Below, one piece after another: positions 23,400-35,365 of a stretch of DNA of 64,000 nt. Source of the DNA: Delphinus delphis (taxonomy: Eukaryota > Chordata > Mammalia > Artiodactyla > Delphinidae); contig NC_082696.1 of the NCBI RefSeq assembly GCF_949987515.2, forward strand, positions 34,266,431-34,330,430, read 5' to 3'. Position 1 is the first letter of the stretch. Every line of letters begins with the position of its first letter. A program made the position numbers and the translations under genes. The notes under the pieces were generated by a model that saw nothing but the letters and a program-made list of their open reading frames with translations, was not told where the DNA came from and did not search any database.

Positions 23400-23859
23400 C
23401 GTAGGCTAATGAGCGCTCAAGGGTGTGAGCCTCAGAGGGCTCCTCTCCAGGTCCACGTGGCTAGCACTTAACATATCACTAGTACAATGAGGTGTGGGCG
23501 AGTGAAAGAAATGATCAGTCTTCTGTACCTCTTGACCATTATAGTTCACGCTATTAGAGTTCTTTTCTTAAACCACCCATGCTCCACAAAGCCATAATGG
23601 AAAGAAATGTCTGTCTTCCCTGAACACAGACAGAATTCCTCTCTGCAATGTAGCTTGCTTTCCTTGCAAGTGTGACATGATGTGTTAATGTCAAGTCTGT
23701 GTATATGTTCATTAGAAGCTAGAGATCGTACAACTTATGCTCGAGGCCTGTTGCTTTTCTTCTTTTTAACATTATAGGTACCCTTTTCTCCTCTGCCATC
23801 TTTAGAACTCCACTAGGTTTGGGCTTCATTCCATAGCCATTGTGTCACAGCTGAGGTAA

Positions 23860-24070
23860 TGGGTCTGCAATCAGACAGTTTTTAGAACACAGTCAAGCTC
23901 CAGCCTCTTACTAGCTGTGTGATTGCTCAGCAAGTCTCTTAACTACACCTCAAGTTCAGTTTTTTTACCTTACATTACCTAGAAAATAGAGTTTTTATAA
24001 GGATAAACTAAAATGCAAAGAAAAGCATTTTGTAAACTGAAAAACACTTTATAAATTTAAGGTATTATCT
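23860..24070 (+). mobile_element. MIR SINE
   Basis: MIR landmarks run in order: GGGTCTGCAATCAGACAG, CTCCAGCCTCTTACTAGC, TGTGTGATTGCTCAGCAAG, AACTACACC and a TTTATAAGGATAAACTAAAAT block. Confidence 0.75.
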
Positions 24071-24293
24071 CTCAGAAATATCTACTTTGTTTCTAAAGGG
24101 TTTGCATTAGTTCCTTGGGGTTTTTGGGTTTTTTTGTTTTTTTTGGCTCTTCTTATTTTGTTCTCAGTTAGTCGTCCAAAAAAACCATATATGCATGTGA
24201 GTTTCCTACAGACAGTGTTTGAAAGCAAGTAATGTCTTTCCTATTTCTAATGCATATTTCTGATGGACCGAGCTTAATCTTTTTTTCTTACAG

Positions 24294-24484
24294 AAATTTT
24301 CAAAAATGAAAAACGTCAAAAATAATGAGATGTGACTGAAGCCACTTGGGCAGTGAACATAAATGTTCACAATGGAAAAGCAAGCCTAGCCTTCTAGCTG
24401 AAAAAACAGCTATTCCCCAGTGAATCCCAGAAGAAACTTGACTGGCCACTGCAAAGGAGAAAACAACCTTAAAAGTTTTAACAG
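24294..24484 (+). other. Exon-like segment with strong splice signals
   Basis: The 191-bp segment is preceded by a strong pyrimidine tract and acceptor (CTTTTTTTCTTACAG) and followed by a good donor (AACAG/GTAAAAC). In all three frames it reaches a stop within about 45 bases, so it could only be a terminal coding exon or part of a non-coding RNA. No recognisable repeat covers it. Chance occurrence of such a pair is quite possible. Confidence 0.25.
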
Positions 24485-26589
24485 GTAAAACTTAAAGAGC
24501 AACCTGTGATATGGAATTCACATAGTCTATTCTGCTGTGCCAAAATCTATGTGCATTGTTTTATTGTTACTTAGGACATGTTTATTTAATGTGCACACTT
24601 TTTGTGGTTCTCATTCCCACTGCTGACAATTAAGCAATTGGAAATTAATTTTATATTTTAGTTTCCGAGTAAAACCAGTTGAAAATAAAAGCTCACCAAA
24701 TATTTTCATTTTTCTCAATTTGTTTTACCTCTTTTTAGTGTTACCATTGTTACTGTTAAAAATAACAAAAAAATAATTAGATCTGAGAATGATCTAAAAT
24801 AATCAGGTTTCTTACCTGATTCCCTTGGAGCTGTGGAAATGAGTTTGACTTCACATTTTCATTTTGTTTTAGAAATACGTGGTGAGTAAGTGTGTTTGAG
24901 ACTTGACAGCCAAAGCCATTGTTAGTTACAGGAATTTTCCATTACTTTCTCCCCTGTCCCCTAATAACCAGAGTTCATTACTGCAGTATCACCGAAGATC
25001 TGATAATATGCCTTATTATTTTATGTACTGTACACTAGATAACTCTTTAGATAAATGTTTATTAGGATAGTAGGAAAGCCATTTCATTTATTTATTATTT
25101 ATGTATTAAGTATACAGGTACAACATTATTTTGCCTCTAACAAAATGAAGAGACAGAGAATTATACAGGAATTTAATTGCCAGCTTTGGACTTGGTTCAC
25201 AGGTTGTACTCTATACAAAAATTTACGTAATCTCATATCTCATAATTATTTTACATTATGTATAGAAATTATTCATTGGTTTAGTACTAAAGAGTTTCTG
25301 AAGATAACAAATCATGAAAAACTTTTCAACAGAAAAAAATTACAGTTAGAAATCTTTCATACAATGTTTATATTTCTGATTTAGCTTACTTTTTGTATCT
25401 TTTTTTTCTTCCTTTTTCAGTGGAAATGAACCCTGATTTCCAATACCCTAAGGATTATTTAGGGATTTGATGTGGTAATATATTGTTATTTATAATTTCT
25501 AAAATTTTCTGAGATGGTTTAACTTTTATTTATTTTGCTTGTTTGCTCCCATAAGAACAAAAACTTTTAAAAGTTTATGTCCCCATATTTGATTATTGAA
25601 GTCCACTGAGAATCCTTTCTCAACAACCTTGGCAAACTCATAGAACTCATTGGCCAGTTTGTTATTTTTCAAAGAATAATGAAAGCCTAGTATTTTTATT
25701 TGGTATATGAGAACAATTAAATCTGTGCTTTTAGTAGATACAGTTCTTTGATTAGAAAATCTAGAGAATGTATGTCTTAGTTTGGTCATAAATCATCCAG
25801 AGCTTTCTAGTGGAAAATATATATAACATTTCTAACAATGTAATTTCCTTTTATGTACTGTGCTTCCAGCTCTCTTGAATTTGAAAGGTGTAATAAACTT
25901 CATGTTCATCTATGGAAGATTTTGGGAGGTTGAAAATAAATTTTCTTTCGCGTGTGTATATGTTCTCTGTCACGTTTAATAACTATCTTCCTGTAACAGC
26001 TAAGATATTCTTTAGCTAGGATTGAAATGAATTCTTAACTATTAGGGAAGAGGCTACCTGTGTTAAAGAAGCCAGGAGAAGAGGCCTCTTTACCTCCTCA
26101 CCCTGTTCCCTGCAGCCAGGGACCTACAGTGCTGAGCACAATGACCAGATTTCACAGGATGATGGGGCTGCATAGCTAGATGCCAAGACCTCCAATGATC
26201 AGTGCTGCCCTCTTCCTAACTGAATCAAACAGTTTTGGGAAGGGGATGGAAAGGGAGTGAGAAATGAAGAAAGGAGTGTTCTTTGAGGTGTGTTTGGCTC
26301 TTATAAACCAAGACTTTAATATTAAAAAGTTTTTGTTTTAAGATCAAAGTCAACATTAATGAAACTTCTGGATGTTTATCCAAAGTCTTAAGTTACAAGT
26401 TACTTCTAAAAGGAAAAGGGTATGTAAAATTCCTGGGAAGGAAAAGTCAGAATTAGGATCTGAATATATCCTGATAGGCTGGAATACTAGAAACTGAGTC
26501 TAACAGAATGAAAGTACTCTTTTGATTTTACCATCAAAATATTTGCACAGTTTTACCACTTGTTACTGCTTTCTACTGGGCTACCAGTG
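24485..26589. other. Unique AT-rich DNA
   Basis: Two longer frames (25055-25384 plus, 109 codons; 25526-25789 minus, 87 codons) have no recognisable motif and AT-rich, lysine- and isoleucine-rich composition, as expected of chance frames. No other feature is seen. Confidence 0.5.
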
Positions 26590-27079
26590 TGACCCAAGTT
26601 CAATCATCTCTTCTTGGGTTTCTGCAGTAACCCTGTAACCATTCTCCCCATTCCTGCTCTTGCTACCAATCAGTTTATTTTTAACACAGTAGTCAGTCAG
26701 AAAGATCCATTAAAACGTATATTATTTCACACCACAGTTGCTTCCCATCTCACTCAGAGTAAAAGCCAAAATTCCTAACGTGATCTACAAAGCCCTACAG
26801 GATCTGTTCATGTTACTTCTCTGACCTCTTATCCCCTTTCTCAGCGTGCGAAAGTCGTGCTGGCCTCCTCACTGTTCATCAGACAGGACAGGACGGTCTT
26901 GCCTCCAGGCCTTTGCCTTGGTTTCTCTCCACCAGGAAGAGCTTTTTGCTCAAATATCTACACAGGACAGTCCCTCATTTCATTCAGGTTTCATACAAAT
27001 ACCTGCCCTGACCACACTACCTCAGACTGGGACGCCAACCCCACCTGGTTCTTCCTACTTTTTACTCTTTACTAAGGTA
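26590..27079 (+). mobile_element. L2 LINE 3' region
   Basis: L2 landmarks run in order: AAAGATCCATTAAAACG, CACAGTTGCTTCCCATCTC, CTACAAAGCCCTACAGG, CCTCCAGGCCTTTGCC, TTTCATTCAGGTTTCA and CTGACCACACTACC. It is an ancient copy without its final tail. Frames of 72-84 codons within it are incidental. Confidence 0.8.
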
Positions 27080-28610
27080 AGCAAACTTGGTACTGGGTAA
27101 GCCTAATGTGTCTTGTATATTGATTGACAATCTGAAATGGAAACTTATTCTAATGGTCTTGTCCTTGTAAGAATACAAAACAAACATAAAAATATTAGAA
27201 AAGAAGTAATAATTTTAAAATGTTTAAGCACAACAGAAGAAAAAATTGTGGGGATAGTAGTTCTTAAGTCATCACCCAGAATGCAGCAAAAAAAGACGAT
27301 AGGAAGTATAAAAGAGATGTTAAAAGACATTCAGATCAGTTTAAGAAGGCCTAATATTTATTTAATCAGAGTTAGAGCAAGAGAAATTGGGAGACTGGTG
27401 CAAGGCTGAGGTGAGGCAATATTCAAAGAGATGATACCAGAGAACTTCCTAGAATTAATAAATTATACCAATTTCTCAGATTTAAAAAATACAGAATATC
27501 TCAAGAAGGATAAAAACTAATTTCCCAATACATCATATAATAGTGAAATTTGAGAAGATGTCTACAAAGATAAGGCTGGGACATCAACTAGGGCAACAGT
27601 AAACTTTACCAAGGCCAAGACAGAAGACAGAAGCCAGGGCACTGGGGGAAACACTCTTAAGAACTGTGAAACAACATAATTTTTAAAAATAGGAATAAAA
27701 GACCTTTACAGGTTAACAAAAACAGAGAGGACTTACAATCAATTGAATTATCAGCACAAGACTGTATAAAGGATGTACTCTAAGAAAGAAAATAAATCCA
27801 GAAATAAGGATCTGAGAATCAAGAAAGAATGGTACGTTAAAAGAGAATTCAAAGAATGGGAAACTGTACTTGCTGTATACACATCCAACAAAAGAATTAT
27901 ATCCAGAATATATAAATAACTCCTACAAATTATTAAGTAAAATGCAGACGACCTAATTTTAAGAAAGGATAGAGGGCTTAAGCAGGCATTTCATAAACAA
28001 AGATATCCAAATGGATAATGAGCATATGTAAATGTGCTCAAAATCACAGCAATCTTTAGGAAAATGCAAATTAGAGCCATGATGACATATAACATTACAA
28101 ATCCACCAGATGGCTAAGATTTTTTTTTTTAAATGACAAGAACAAGTTTTGAAGAAAGTGTGGAGCAATCAGAACTCACACATATTGCTGGTGGGAGTTT
28201 AAACTGATACATCTACTTTGGAAAACTACGGTATCTACCAAAGCCAAACAAATAACTGCTCTATGACTCAGAATTTCCACTCCTACGTGTAAATGAAACA
28301 AAACTGAGTGCATTAACCTACGAATAGGACATGTACAAAGATGTTTGTAGCAGCCTTATACAAACTGGGCATAATCCATGCCAATGAGCCATAGAATAGA
28401 CAACTAGATTGTGGAAAAAGCTACAGCAACATGAGTGTGATGATACAGGCAACAATGTGAATATATTTCAAAGCCATAACACTGAATGATAGAATTCAGA
28501 CACAGAAATAGTATATGCTGCATGATTTCTTTTATATTAAATTTAAGAGCTGGCAACACTCCTTTATGTTAATGGAAGGAAGTGTGTTGTTTGCACTTGG
28601 GTTGGTAATG
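27080..28610 (+). mobile_element. Old HAL1/L1M-type element remnant
   Basis: The left part (27240-27420) resembles the ORF1 region of HAL1/L1M elements (AGTCATCACCCAGAATGCAG, GTTAAAAGACATTCAGATC). The right part (27860-28610) follows the order of an old L1 ORF2 C-terminus and 3' UTR (ATCCAGAATATATAAATAAC, AAATGCAAATTAGAGCC, GTGTGGAGCAATCAGAACTC, TGCTGGTGGGAGTTTAAACTG). The frame is shattered by stops. Confidence 0.7.
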
Positions 28611-28652
28611 CCAGGAGGAGGAACTGTCATGGCACCTGTGGGTGTGTCATTT

Positions 28653-28675
28653 AGCATATGCATATTACATATGCT
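28653..28675. repeat. Short AT-rich palindrome
   Basis: AGCATATG (28653-28660) and CATATGCT (28668-28675) are perfect inverted copies around a 7-bp spacer, and a further TAAGCATAT copy follows. It is octamer-like in composition and may be chance. Confidence 0.6.
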
Positions 28676-29117
28676 TATTACATTAAGCATATAATAAGGC
28701 TCTCAAGGTCTACTGGAAGTCAAATCTTCCACCATCTTAGGCCTAACAGGTTCTAACCAGTTTTTGTCATATTTTTTTCTCAATGACTGTGTCATTCTTT
28801 AAGGGTTGTGCCCTGCCCCCTTCCCTCTGTCTCAATAGTATGCTATTGGAGGAGAAAAGCTATATCATTTCTCTCTTCTCATTACATGGAAATAATTGCC
28901 TGATAATAACTTTATCTGGATTACTGGATTATATATTAGAAGTGTTAAAAGATAAAAGGTATCCATATATATTTCTCATTTAGATACTAAAAGTCTAAAA
29001 TGTAAATTAGCTTTATCAGTGTTTCCCTTAGGAGAGTGGGAATTTGACCATATATTTTGTTTCATATGACTTTCGGTGGTTTTTGTTGTCATGGTTTGTG
29101 TATGAATGAGTTAATTA

Positions 29118-29201
29118 TTTCATTTTGGTATATTTGGTATATATTTGGTATATATTTGGTATATATTTCATTTTGGTATATTTGGTATATATTTGGTATA
29201 T
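29118..29201. repeat. AT-rich minisatellite
   Basis: Two higher-order copies (29118-29165 and 29166-29201) of TTTCATTTTGGTATA followed by repeats of TTTGGTATATA. The inner 11-bp unit occurs three times in the first copy and twice in the second. Confidence 0.85.
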
Positions 29202-31329
29202 CATTTTGATATAGAAAGATGTACTCAAAATACTACTACTTTCCATTCTCACAACAAAGTCATGGAGAAGTGAAATTTTGGACATGGGTTTATAAAATCC
29301 TGGACAACTTGGTAGGCAAGAACAATCTAATTCCAGGGCTCATACCCCAAGCTGTGGAAATTAGAGGTAAAGGTAGATTTTAAATAAATCTGTAATCAGG
29401 ACTGTTAGAGTGGGAATTAAATAAAACTGCTAACAGGGTCTTTTCAAATTCCCTATAGATATTAATACTGGGGATTTGAGAATAGGTAATTAGAATTCAT
29501 GGGAAACTGGGGAATTCTCCAAATTGTAGGTTTATCTTATATTTTAAAATAATAATTTATTTATGTTTTTTAAAATAATAATGAGTGCCCATAATAGTAA
29601 ACAGTGGATCGTTTTGTGTGGCAGAATTTTAGCGTCAGAGGTTTTCAGTTAAGAAATAATATATGGTAATAAATGCATGTTTTTCTCTTAAGAAATAATA
29701 AATTGTGATAAGATGTAAAAGTGTTGTTTACTGAAGTAGGTATTTGATATTATAAAACATTTAAAGAAGGGAATATTAACAAAATAAATCTTAAAATCAT
29801 TAAAAATTAAATGATAATAACACAATTATTTATTATTTAAAAGTTATTATTTTTAAAATGAAATTTTACAACACATGAAGCAGTAATTGTCCCAATCCAT
29901 AATCTTGATCTTTGTTTTGAGAAAATATTTCAGGCGTAGAAAATATTGCATTGATGTTGGTTGAATTATTAAGTTTGGGTATTAATGTACATGTTATTTC
30001 CCATAGACTCATTTCCATTTTAACAATAAAAATATTTTGTCTGCTTGATATTGATTTTGCCATTGAAATCAATACTGCTTAGGCTATATTAGATTTTAGG
30101 TCAGTTCCTGATTTCATGTCAGAGTATTTAACAACAGCATTCCTATTTTCTTCTCTTTGCATTTCTTCTGTTAAAGTAGTTACAAAGAGCTACAGCCTAG
30201 AGCAAATAATTCATCACTGGAAATGCCAGGCAACATTACTAGGATACTGTAGCATTCCAACCTCTGAGCAAGGTTAACAGTACTTCACAGAGTGAAGGGT
30301 CCAAATTGCCAAACTAATGGCTCTTTTGCTTCTGAAACTTGATAGTCTGGGGAACACTATTCATCAATTTGTATGAAGTAAACTATGCATGTAAACTTGT
30401 TAATTTTAATTTTATTTGCAAGAATACCTCACTATTAGCAGCAGCTGGGGCCACAAATACCCAGTTACAACATGGCAACAGCAACAAGAAAGAATGAACA
30501 ATTAGATTGTGGTGCTTCTCTCCTACAAGCTCCTGTTCTGATTCATAGACCTATCCACCTTGAAGTTTGACTCAATTAATGTCAAAACATAAGTTTAAGT
30601 TATGAAGAAGGAAGGAGAAGGCCTATGATTTCCCATGATTTCTGCAACTATAAACTTATTAATATTTTAAAATATTATTTCAAATGTCTTGCTCCATAAA
30701 TTCATTTTAGGATACCAACCATTTGTTATGTTATTTCTACAGAGTATATTTAAACCCATCATAGATAGGAATTTCAGTAAATTTTTTTAAAAATACACTT
30801 TTATATTGAATATATGCCCAGGATTGAAATTCAGGATTGCCCAGGATTGAATTCAATATTTTGAATTATCCTAATTTATTTTTTTCTAAATTTATTGAAA
30901 AATGTACTCATTGGAAGAAAAAAACACAATTTCTATTTTCAAATGTTTCTGTGACCAATTACCTCCATATTCCAACAGCTGGCAGCCATGCTAAGTACTT
31001 TTAATGATAAAATCAGTCACTTTTATGTGACTGATCTATTAGTCATATAATTAAGGTAAAAAGTCTAAAAACCTTTTAGATTTCATTACCTATTTTTAGA
31101 AATTTTCTGGACAATAAGAATGACATAGAACTTTAATGATATCTTGTCAATAATTAGTCAAAATTCTTGTCATGTTATAAAGGTCAGAACAAATTTTTGA
31201 AAAAAGATTAAACCAAATTTATTTTAATTAATTTATATTACCATTGAACAAGTGTAAAGCAATACAAATTTTAAGTATATACAAAGTTAATAACAGTAAA
31301 AAAAAAGACAAAGAAAAATGAAATATATT
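29202..31329. other. Unique AT-rich DNA
   Basis: No gene is seen. A small local duplication of CCCAGGATTGAA...TTCA lies at about 30818-30852. Confidence 0.55.
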
Positions 31330-31990
31330 TTAATATTTATAACAACTTTATTAAGGTATAATTGACACACAATAAACTGCACATAATCACAATAGAAAAT
31401 TGGATAAATTTGGACATATATTAATAGACATAAAACCATCACCTCAATCAACATAATGAACAACATGCCATTCCTCTTACTTTTCTTTGTCTTTCTTCCC
31501 TGTCCTTATGTCACTACTTTCCATCTTCTTTCTATCATTGTAAATTAGTTTGCATTTTCCAGACTTTTTATAAGTGGAATTATGTAGTATATAATTTTTT
31601 GTCTGCCTTCTTATATTTAGTGTAATTATTCTGAGCGTCATACATGTTATATTGCATATAAAATTGTTTATTCTTTATTTTGCTGAGTACTGTTTCATTG
31701 TATGGATAGACCACAAGTTGTTTATCCACTCACCTGTCGATGGACATTTAAATTGTTTCCAGGTTTTGGGCTATAGAAATAATGTGCTATGAACAATTCT
31801 GTACTAATCCTTCTATGGAGAGATGCTTCTACTTCTCTTGGGTAAGTATCTAGGAGTGAAATGTTTGGGTCATATACTGGGTATGTGTTTAACTTTTTAA
31901 GAAACTACCAAAATGACTCCCATGATAGTCCTATTTTTTCATTTCAATCAGCAGTGTATGAAATTTTCGGTTGTTCCACACTCTTGGTGT
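31330..31990 (-). mobile_element. Old L1M 3' UTR/ORF2 end, minus strand
   Basis: The reverse-strand landmarks of an old L1 are in order: ACTTTATTAAGGTATAATTG, AACATAATGAACA, CATTTTCCAGACTTTTTATA, TATGGATAGACCACA, ACTCACCTGTCGATGGACAT and GTATCTAGGAGTGAAATG. There is no open frame. Confidence 0.8.
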
Positions 31991-32000
31991 GGTAAGTCCA

Positions 32001-32001
<1 letters not shown>

Positions 32002-32039
<38 letters not shown>
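32002..32039. repeat. (TG)n microsatellite
   Basis: Nineteen uninterrupted TG units, followed by an imperfect GCACGTGCACATGTGCATG tail. A likely polymorphic marker. Confidence 0.97.
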
Positions 32040-32040
<1 letters not shown>

Positions 32041-32063
32041 ACGTGCACATGTGCATGTGTGTA

Positions 32064-33085
32064 CAGGCAGTTCTTGCCTTGCACAGTTCCAACATGCACA
32101 ATTTTCAGTCTATGGTTTAGTTAAATAACACCAGTCCCCCAACAACACAATTCAAATTTCAGTTTCACAAAGAGCAAACATGGCTTCTAGCTCTTCAGTT
32201 CACAAATCCCTGAGTAAATAACACATGTACATATTGATCAGTGACAAATCACATCGATTCTTTTAAAGTATGTTGGTAACTGGGCACTTACTGCACATCT
32301 ATTACCCAGTTCACACAAGAACAGCAAAGAATGTAGTTGTATTGCTTCTTTGTCTCCCAGTGATAAGTTCACCTGACGTTTTACACAATTGGATAATCCA
32401 AAGAGGGTTTCAAAGAAGCCAACCAAAATGAAAGTGTAGCAAATAAAAGAAACGTGAGAACACTGACAGTGAAACTCAAATCAAACGAGAATGGAGCTGT
32501 GGAAGGACAGCTCACTGTGAGAATGTTGGCAATGCTGCCGTTTGAGAGAGTTGAAGTATGCAGCCAGAGGAACTTGAAGGCATAAATGAGGAAAGTGGGT
32601 GTCGCAAAAAGGATGAATTTGTCTCAGAAGAGGTAACAACAGGACAAACTTACATATTACAGGAACCCTCTGAGATATTTCACAACTTTGAAGGGATACA
32701 ATGTTGGATCCAAACTCTATTAGAAGTATGACAATTCATGAAGGTGTGCTTGCTCTGTATTGTAAGATATACATGAGAAAAAGAAGGCAGGGACTGTTCA
32801 CACTATTTCTGATGTGTTTTACAAAGAAACATGACACTTCAATTCTCAACGTTGCCATTTTAAATTATAGTGTACTAGATAAATATTAGTTTTACTATTC
32901 TTTTTTATTTGCTTGTACATTTATAAATGACAATATGATTATTTAATGTCTAGACAAAATTTTTAAAGGTCATGGAACAATTTTAATTGTTCTCATTGAC
33001 TATTAAGAGCACTTTGCACAGTTTCAGTTTGCACAGTCATTTTTATGGTCCCTTACTTACTACCATGTAAAGCAAGGAGTGAGGG
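32064..33085 (+). mobile_element. Tigger (pogo-type) DNA transposon remnant
   Basis: About 1 kb with diverged terminal inverted repeats: CAGGCAGTTCTTGCCTTGCAC at the left, and ACCATGTAAAGCAAGGAGTG at the right as its rough reverse complement. TA sits immediately before the left end, the target site of this superfamily. The element carries a decayed pogo-type transposase. Its C-terminal section (32701-32889) shows LDPNSIRSMTIHEG and a terminal FTKK block that I recognise from Tigger transposases. Earlier parts are broken by stops, and much of the original catalytic region is missing. Confidence 0.75.
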
Positions 33086-33429
33086 CTAAATTATAGAAGT
33101 ATGTAGTTGGACTTTTTGGCAATAAATGTATTACAGTTTTTAAAATAACTAAGAGAAAATGTTACAACTATATTGTATAGTAAGTGATAGCAAAATAGGA
33201 AATGAATAATTAGTGACTGTTGGGAACGGTGTCAGGGCATCACACCAGGCTCTCCTGCATCCTGGTGATGATGTATATCTCCCATTATTCTAAGGCCATG
33301 GGGAGTCATTATCCTTGATGTATTATTACTTTCTAAATGTGTCTCACATCCATCTACTTCTATCCATCTCTTTCTTGCCTTTACATGGACTCCTTTTTCT
33401 AACTGGCATGATCTTCTATCCCACCTCAA
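33086..33429. other. Unique DNA, no gene seen
   Basis: A 65-codon minus-strand frame (33232-33429) has no recognisable motif. Confidence 0.45.
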
Positions 33430-33690
33430 TCAGGCTAGTGAACTGCAGCGTTCAAACATCTCCTCTGTGAATTCTGCAAGATTCATTCAAGCAGACACTA
33501 TCATCCGCACTTCTCCTCTACTACTACAGTACATAGCATACAACAACATATGTTCAATGTTGTGAATACTTGTTTGAATATATTTTCACTGAGTTCCTGG
33601 TATTCAGGGGGTTTGTGTCATTTGTCTTTGTATTTGCAGTGACACATTGTAGGTATGTAATACATGATTTTTAAATGAATAAATTTTTAA
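33430..33690 (+). mobile_element. Possible L2-like 3' fragment
   Basis: The blocks AGTACATAGCATACAAC and ACTTGTTTGAATATATTTTC, and the terminal ACATTGTAGGTATGTAATACATGATTTTTAAATGAATAAAT cast (read as two short blocks), resemble the end of a LINE-2. The match is weak. Confidence 0.35.
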
Positions 33691-33944
33691 TGTTATGTAA
33701 ATTTAATTTACTATGCTGCCTTCAACATAGATTGCTACTTTAAGCTTTCTCTAGTATCATGAATGCATAATAGTTAAATGAAAGCATGAAATGAAAGACT
33801 TTGTTCAATGATGAATAAAAGAGACACTTGACCAGTGGGGTATCTTTCAAGACAACATGTGTGACCCTGGAGCCATTTCTCTCCTGGGCTTGCAAAACAT
33901 TTAGAAAACTAAAAAATAAATGCTGATATCATATGTAAAACTTT

Positions 33945-34185
33945 GAGAGCACTGATTTTGGAGTCAGGTTGACCTGAATTCAAACCTAGATACGTCACTT
34001 ACTGGTTGAATGATCACAGAAGTGGAACTTCATTTCTTTATTTATATAATAGGGTGGAGGGGGGCAGCCAATGACATCTGTCTCCAGAATTACCATGGAG
34101 ATGAATTACGATGACAGATGCACATGAAGTGCTACCCAGTGTCTGGCACTTGCAATGTGCATAAATAAACATTAATCTCTTTCCT
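33945..34185 (+). mobile_element. MIR SINE
   Basis: MIR landmarks run in order: GAGAGCACTGATTTTGGAGTC, CTGAATTCAAACC, ACGTCACTTACTGG, a diverged middle, then AAGTGCTACCCAGTGTCTGG and ATAAATAAACATTA. Confidence 0.75.
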
Positions 34186-34317
34186 CCATTTCTTCGCTCT
34201 CTTTTTAGATTGCAATCCTGTTTATGTTTTCAGTATCCATACTATATGTTATATTATCAATTTTTGAAATAATCTTTTTGAGAATTTGAATTATGTTAAT
34301 AGGAATTGTCTATTTTC

Positions 34318-35365
34318 TTTTTTAAATTGAAGTATAGTTGATTTACAATGTGTTAGTTTCTGGTGTACACCAAAGTGATTCAGATATATATATATGTATG
34401 TGTGTATATATATATGCTTTTTCAGATTCTTTTCAATTATAGGTTATTACAAGATGTTGAATATAGTTCCCAGTGCTATGCAGCAGGACCTTGTTGTTTA
34501 TATATTTTATTTATAGTAGTGTGTATCTGTTAATTCCAAGCTCCTAATTTATCCCTCCCCCCATTTCCCCTTTGGTAACCATAAGTTTGTTTTCTATTTC
34601 TGTGAGTCTATTTCTGTTTTGTAAATAAGTTCATTTGTATCATTTTTTAGATTCATGTAAGTGATATCATATGATACTTGTCTTTGTCTGACATACTTCA
34701 CTTAGTATGATAATCTCTAGGTCCATCCATGTTGCTGCAAATGACATTATTTCATTCTTTTCTATGACTGAGTAATATTCCATTGTATGTATGTACCACT
34801 CTTCTTTATCCATTCATCTGTTGATGGACACTTAGGTTGCTTTCATATCTTGGCTATTGTAAATGGTGCTTCCATGAACACTGGGGTGCATATATCTTTT
34901 CGAATTACTGTTTTCTCTGGATATATGCCCAGGAATGGGATTGCTGGATCATGTGGTAACTCTATTTCTAGTTTTTAAGGAACCTCCATACTGTTCTCCA
35001 TAGTGGCTGCACCAATTTACATTCCCACCAACAGTGTAAGAGGGTTCCCTTTTCTCCACACCCTCTCCAGCATTTATTATTTGTAGACTTTTTGATGATG
35101 GCAATTCTGACTGGTGTGAAGTGACATGTCATTGTAATTTTGATTTGCATTTCTCAAATAGTTAGTGATGTTGAGCATTTTTCATGTGCCTCTTGGTCAT
35201 CTGTATGTCTTCTTTGGAGAAATGTTTATTTAGGTCTGCTGCCTGATTTTGATTTTTTTTTTTTTTTTTTTTGGATATTGAACTGCATGACCTGTTTGTA
35301 TATTTTGGAAATTAAGCCCCTGTCAGTTGCATCATTTGTAAATATTTTCTCCCAAGGAATCATAG
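34318..35365 (-). mobile_element. 5'-truncated L1, minus strand
   Basis: L1 3' UTR and the end of ORF2 on the minus strand, with the A-tail at the left (T-rich at about 34315-34325). Blocks TGAAGTATAGTTGATTTACA, CAGTGCTATGCAGCAGGACC, CCATTCATCTGTTGATGGAC and ATTGCTGGATCATGTGG are diagnostic. A 20-bp T-run interrupts it at about 35248-35270, and the frame is broken. It also holds an expanded (TA)n patch at 34386-34416. Confidence 0.9.

Noticed and set aside
25055..25384. 109-codon open frame
   Set aside because: Composition follows the AT-rich DNA, with no motif, no splice signals and no homologue I recognise; a chance frame is likely.
25526..25789. 87-codon minus-strand frame, considered as a processed-gene fragment
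   Set aside because: I could not match it to any protein, and no A-tail or target duplication is visible beside it.
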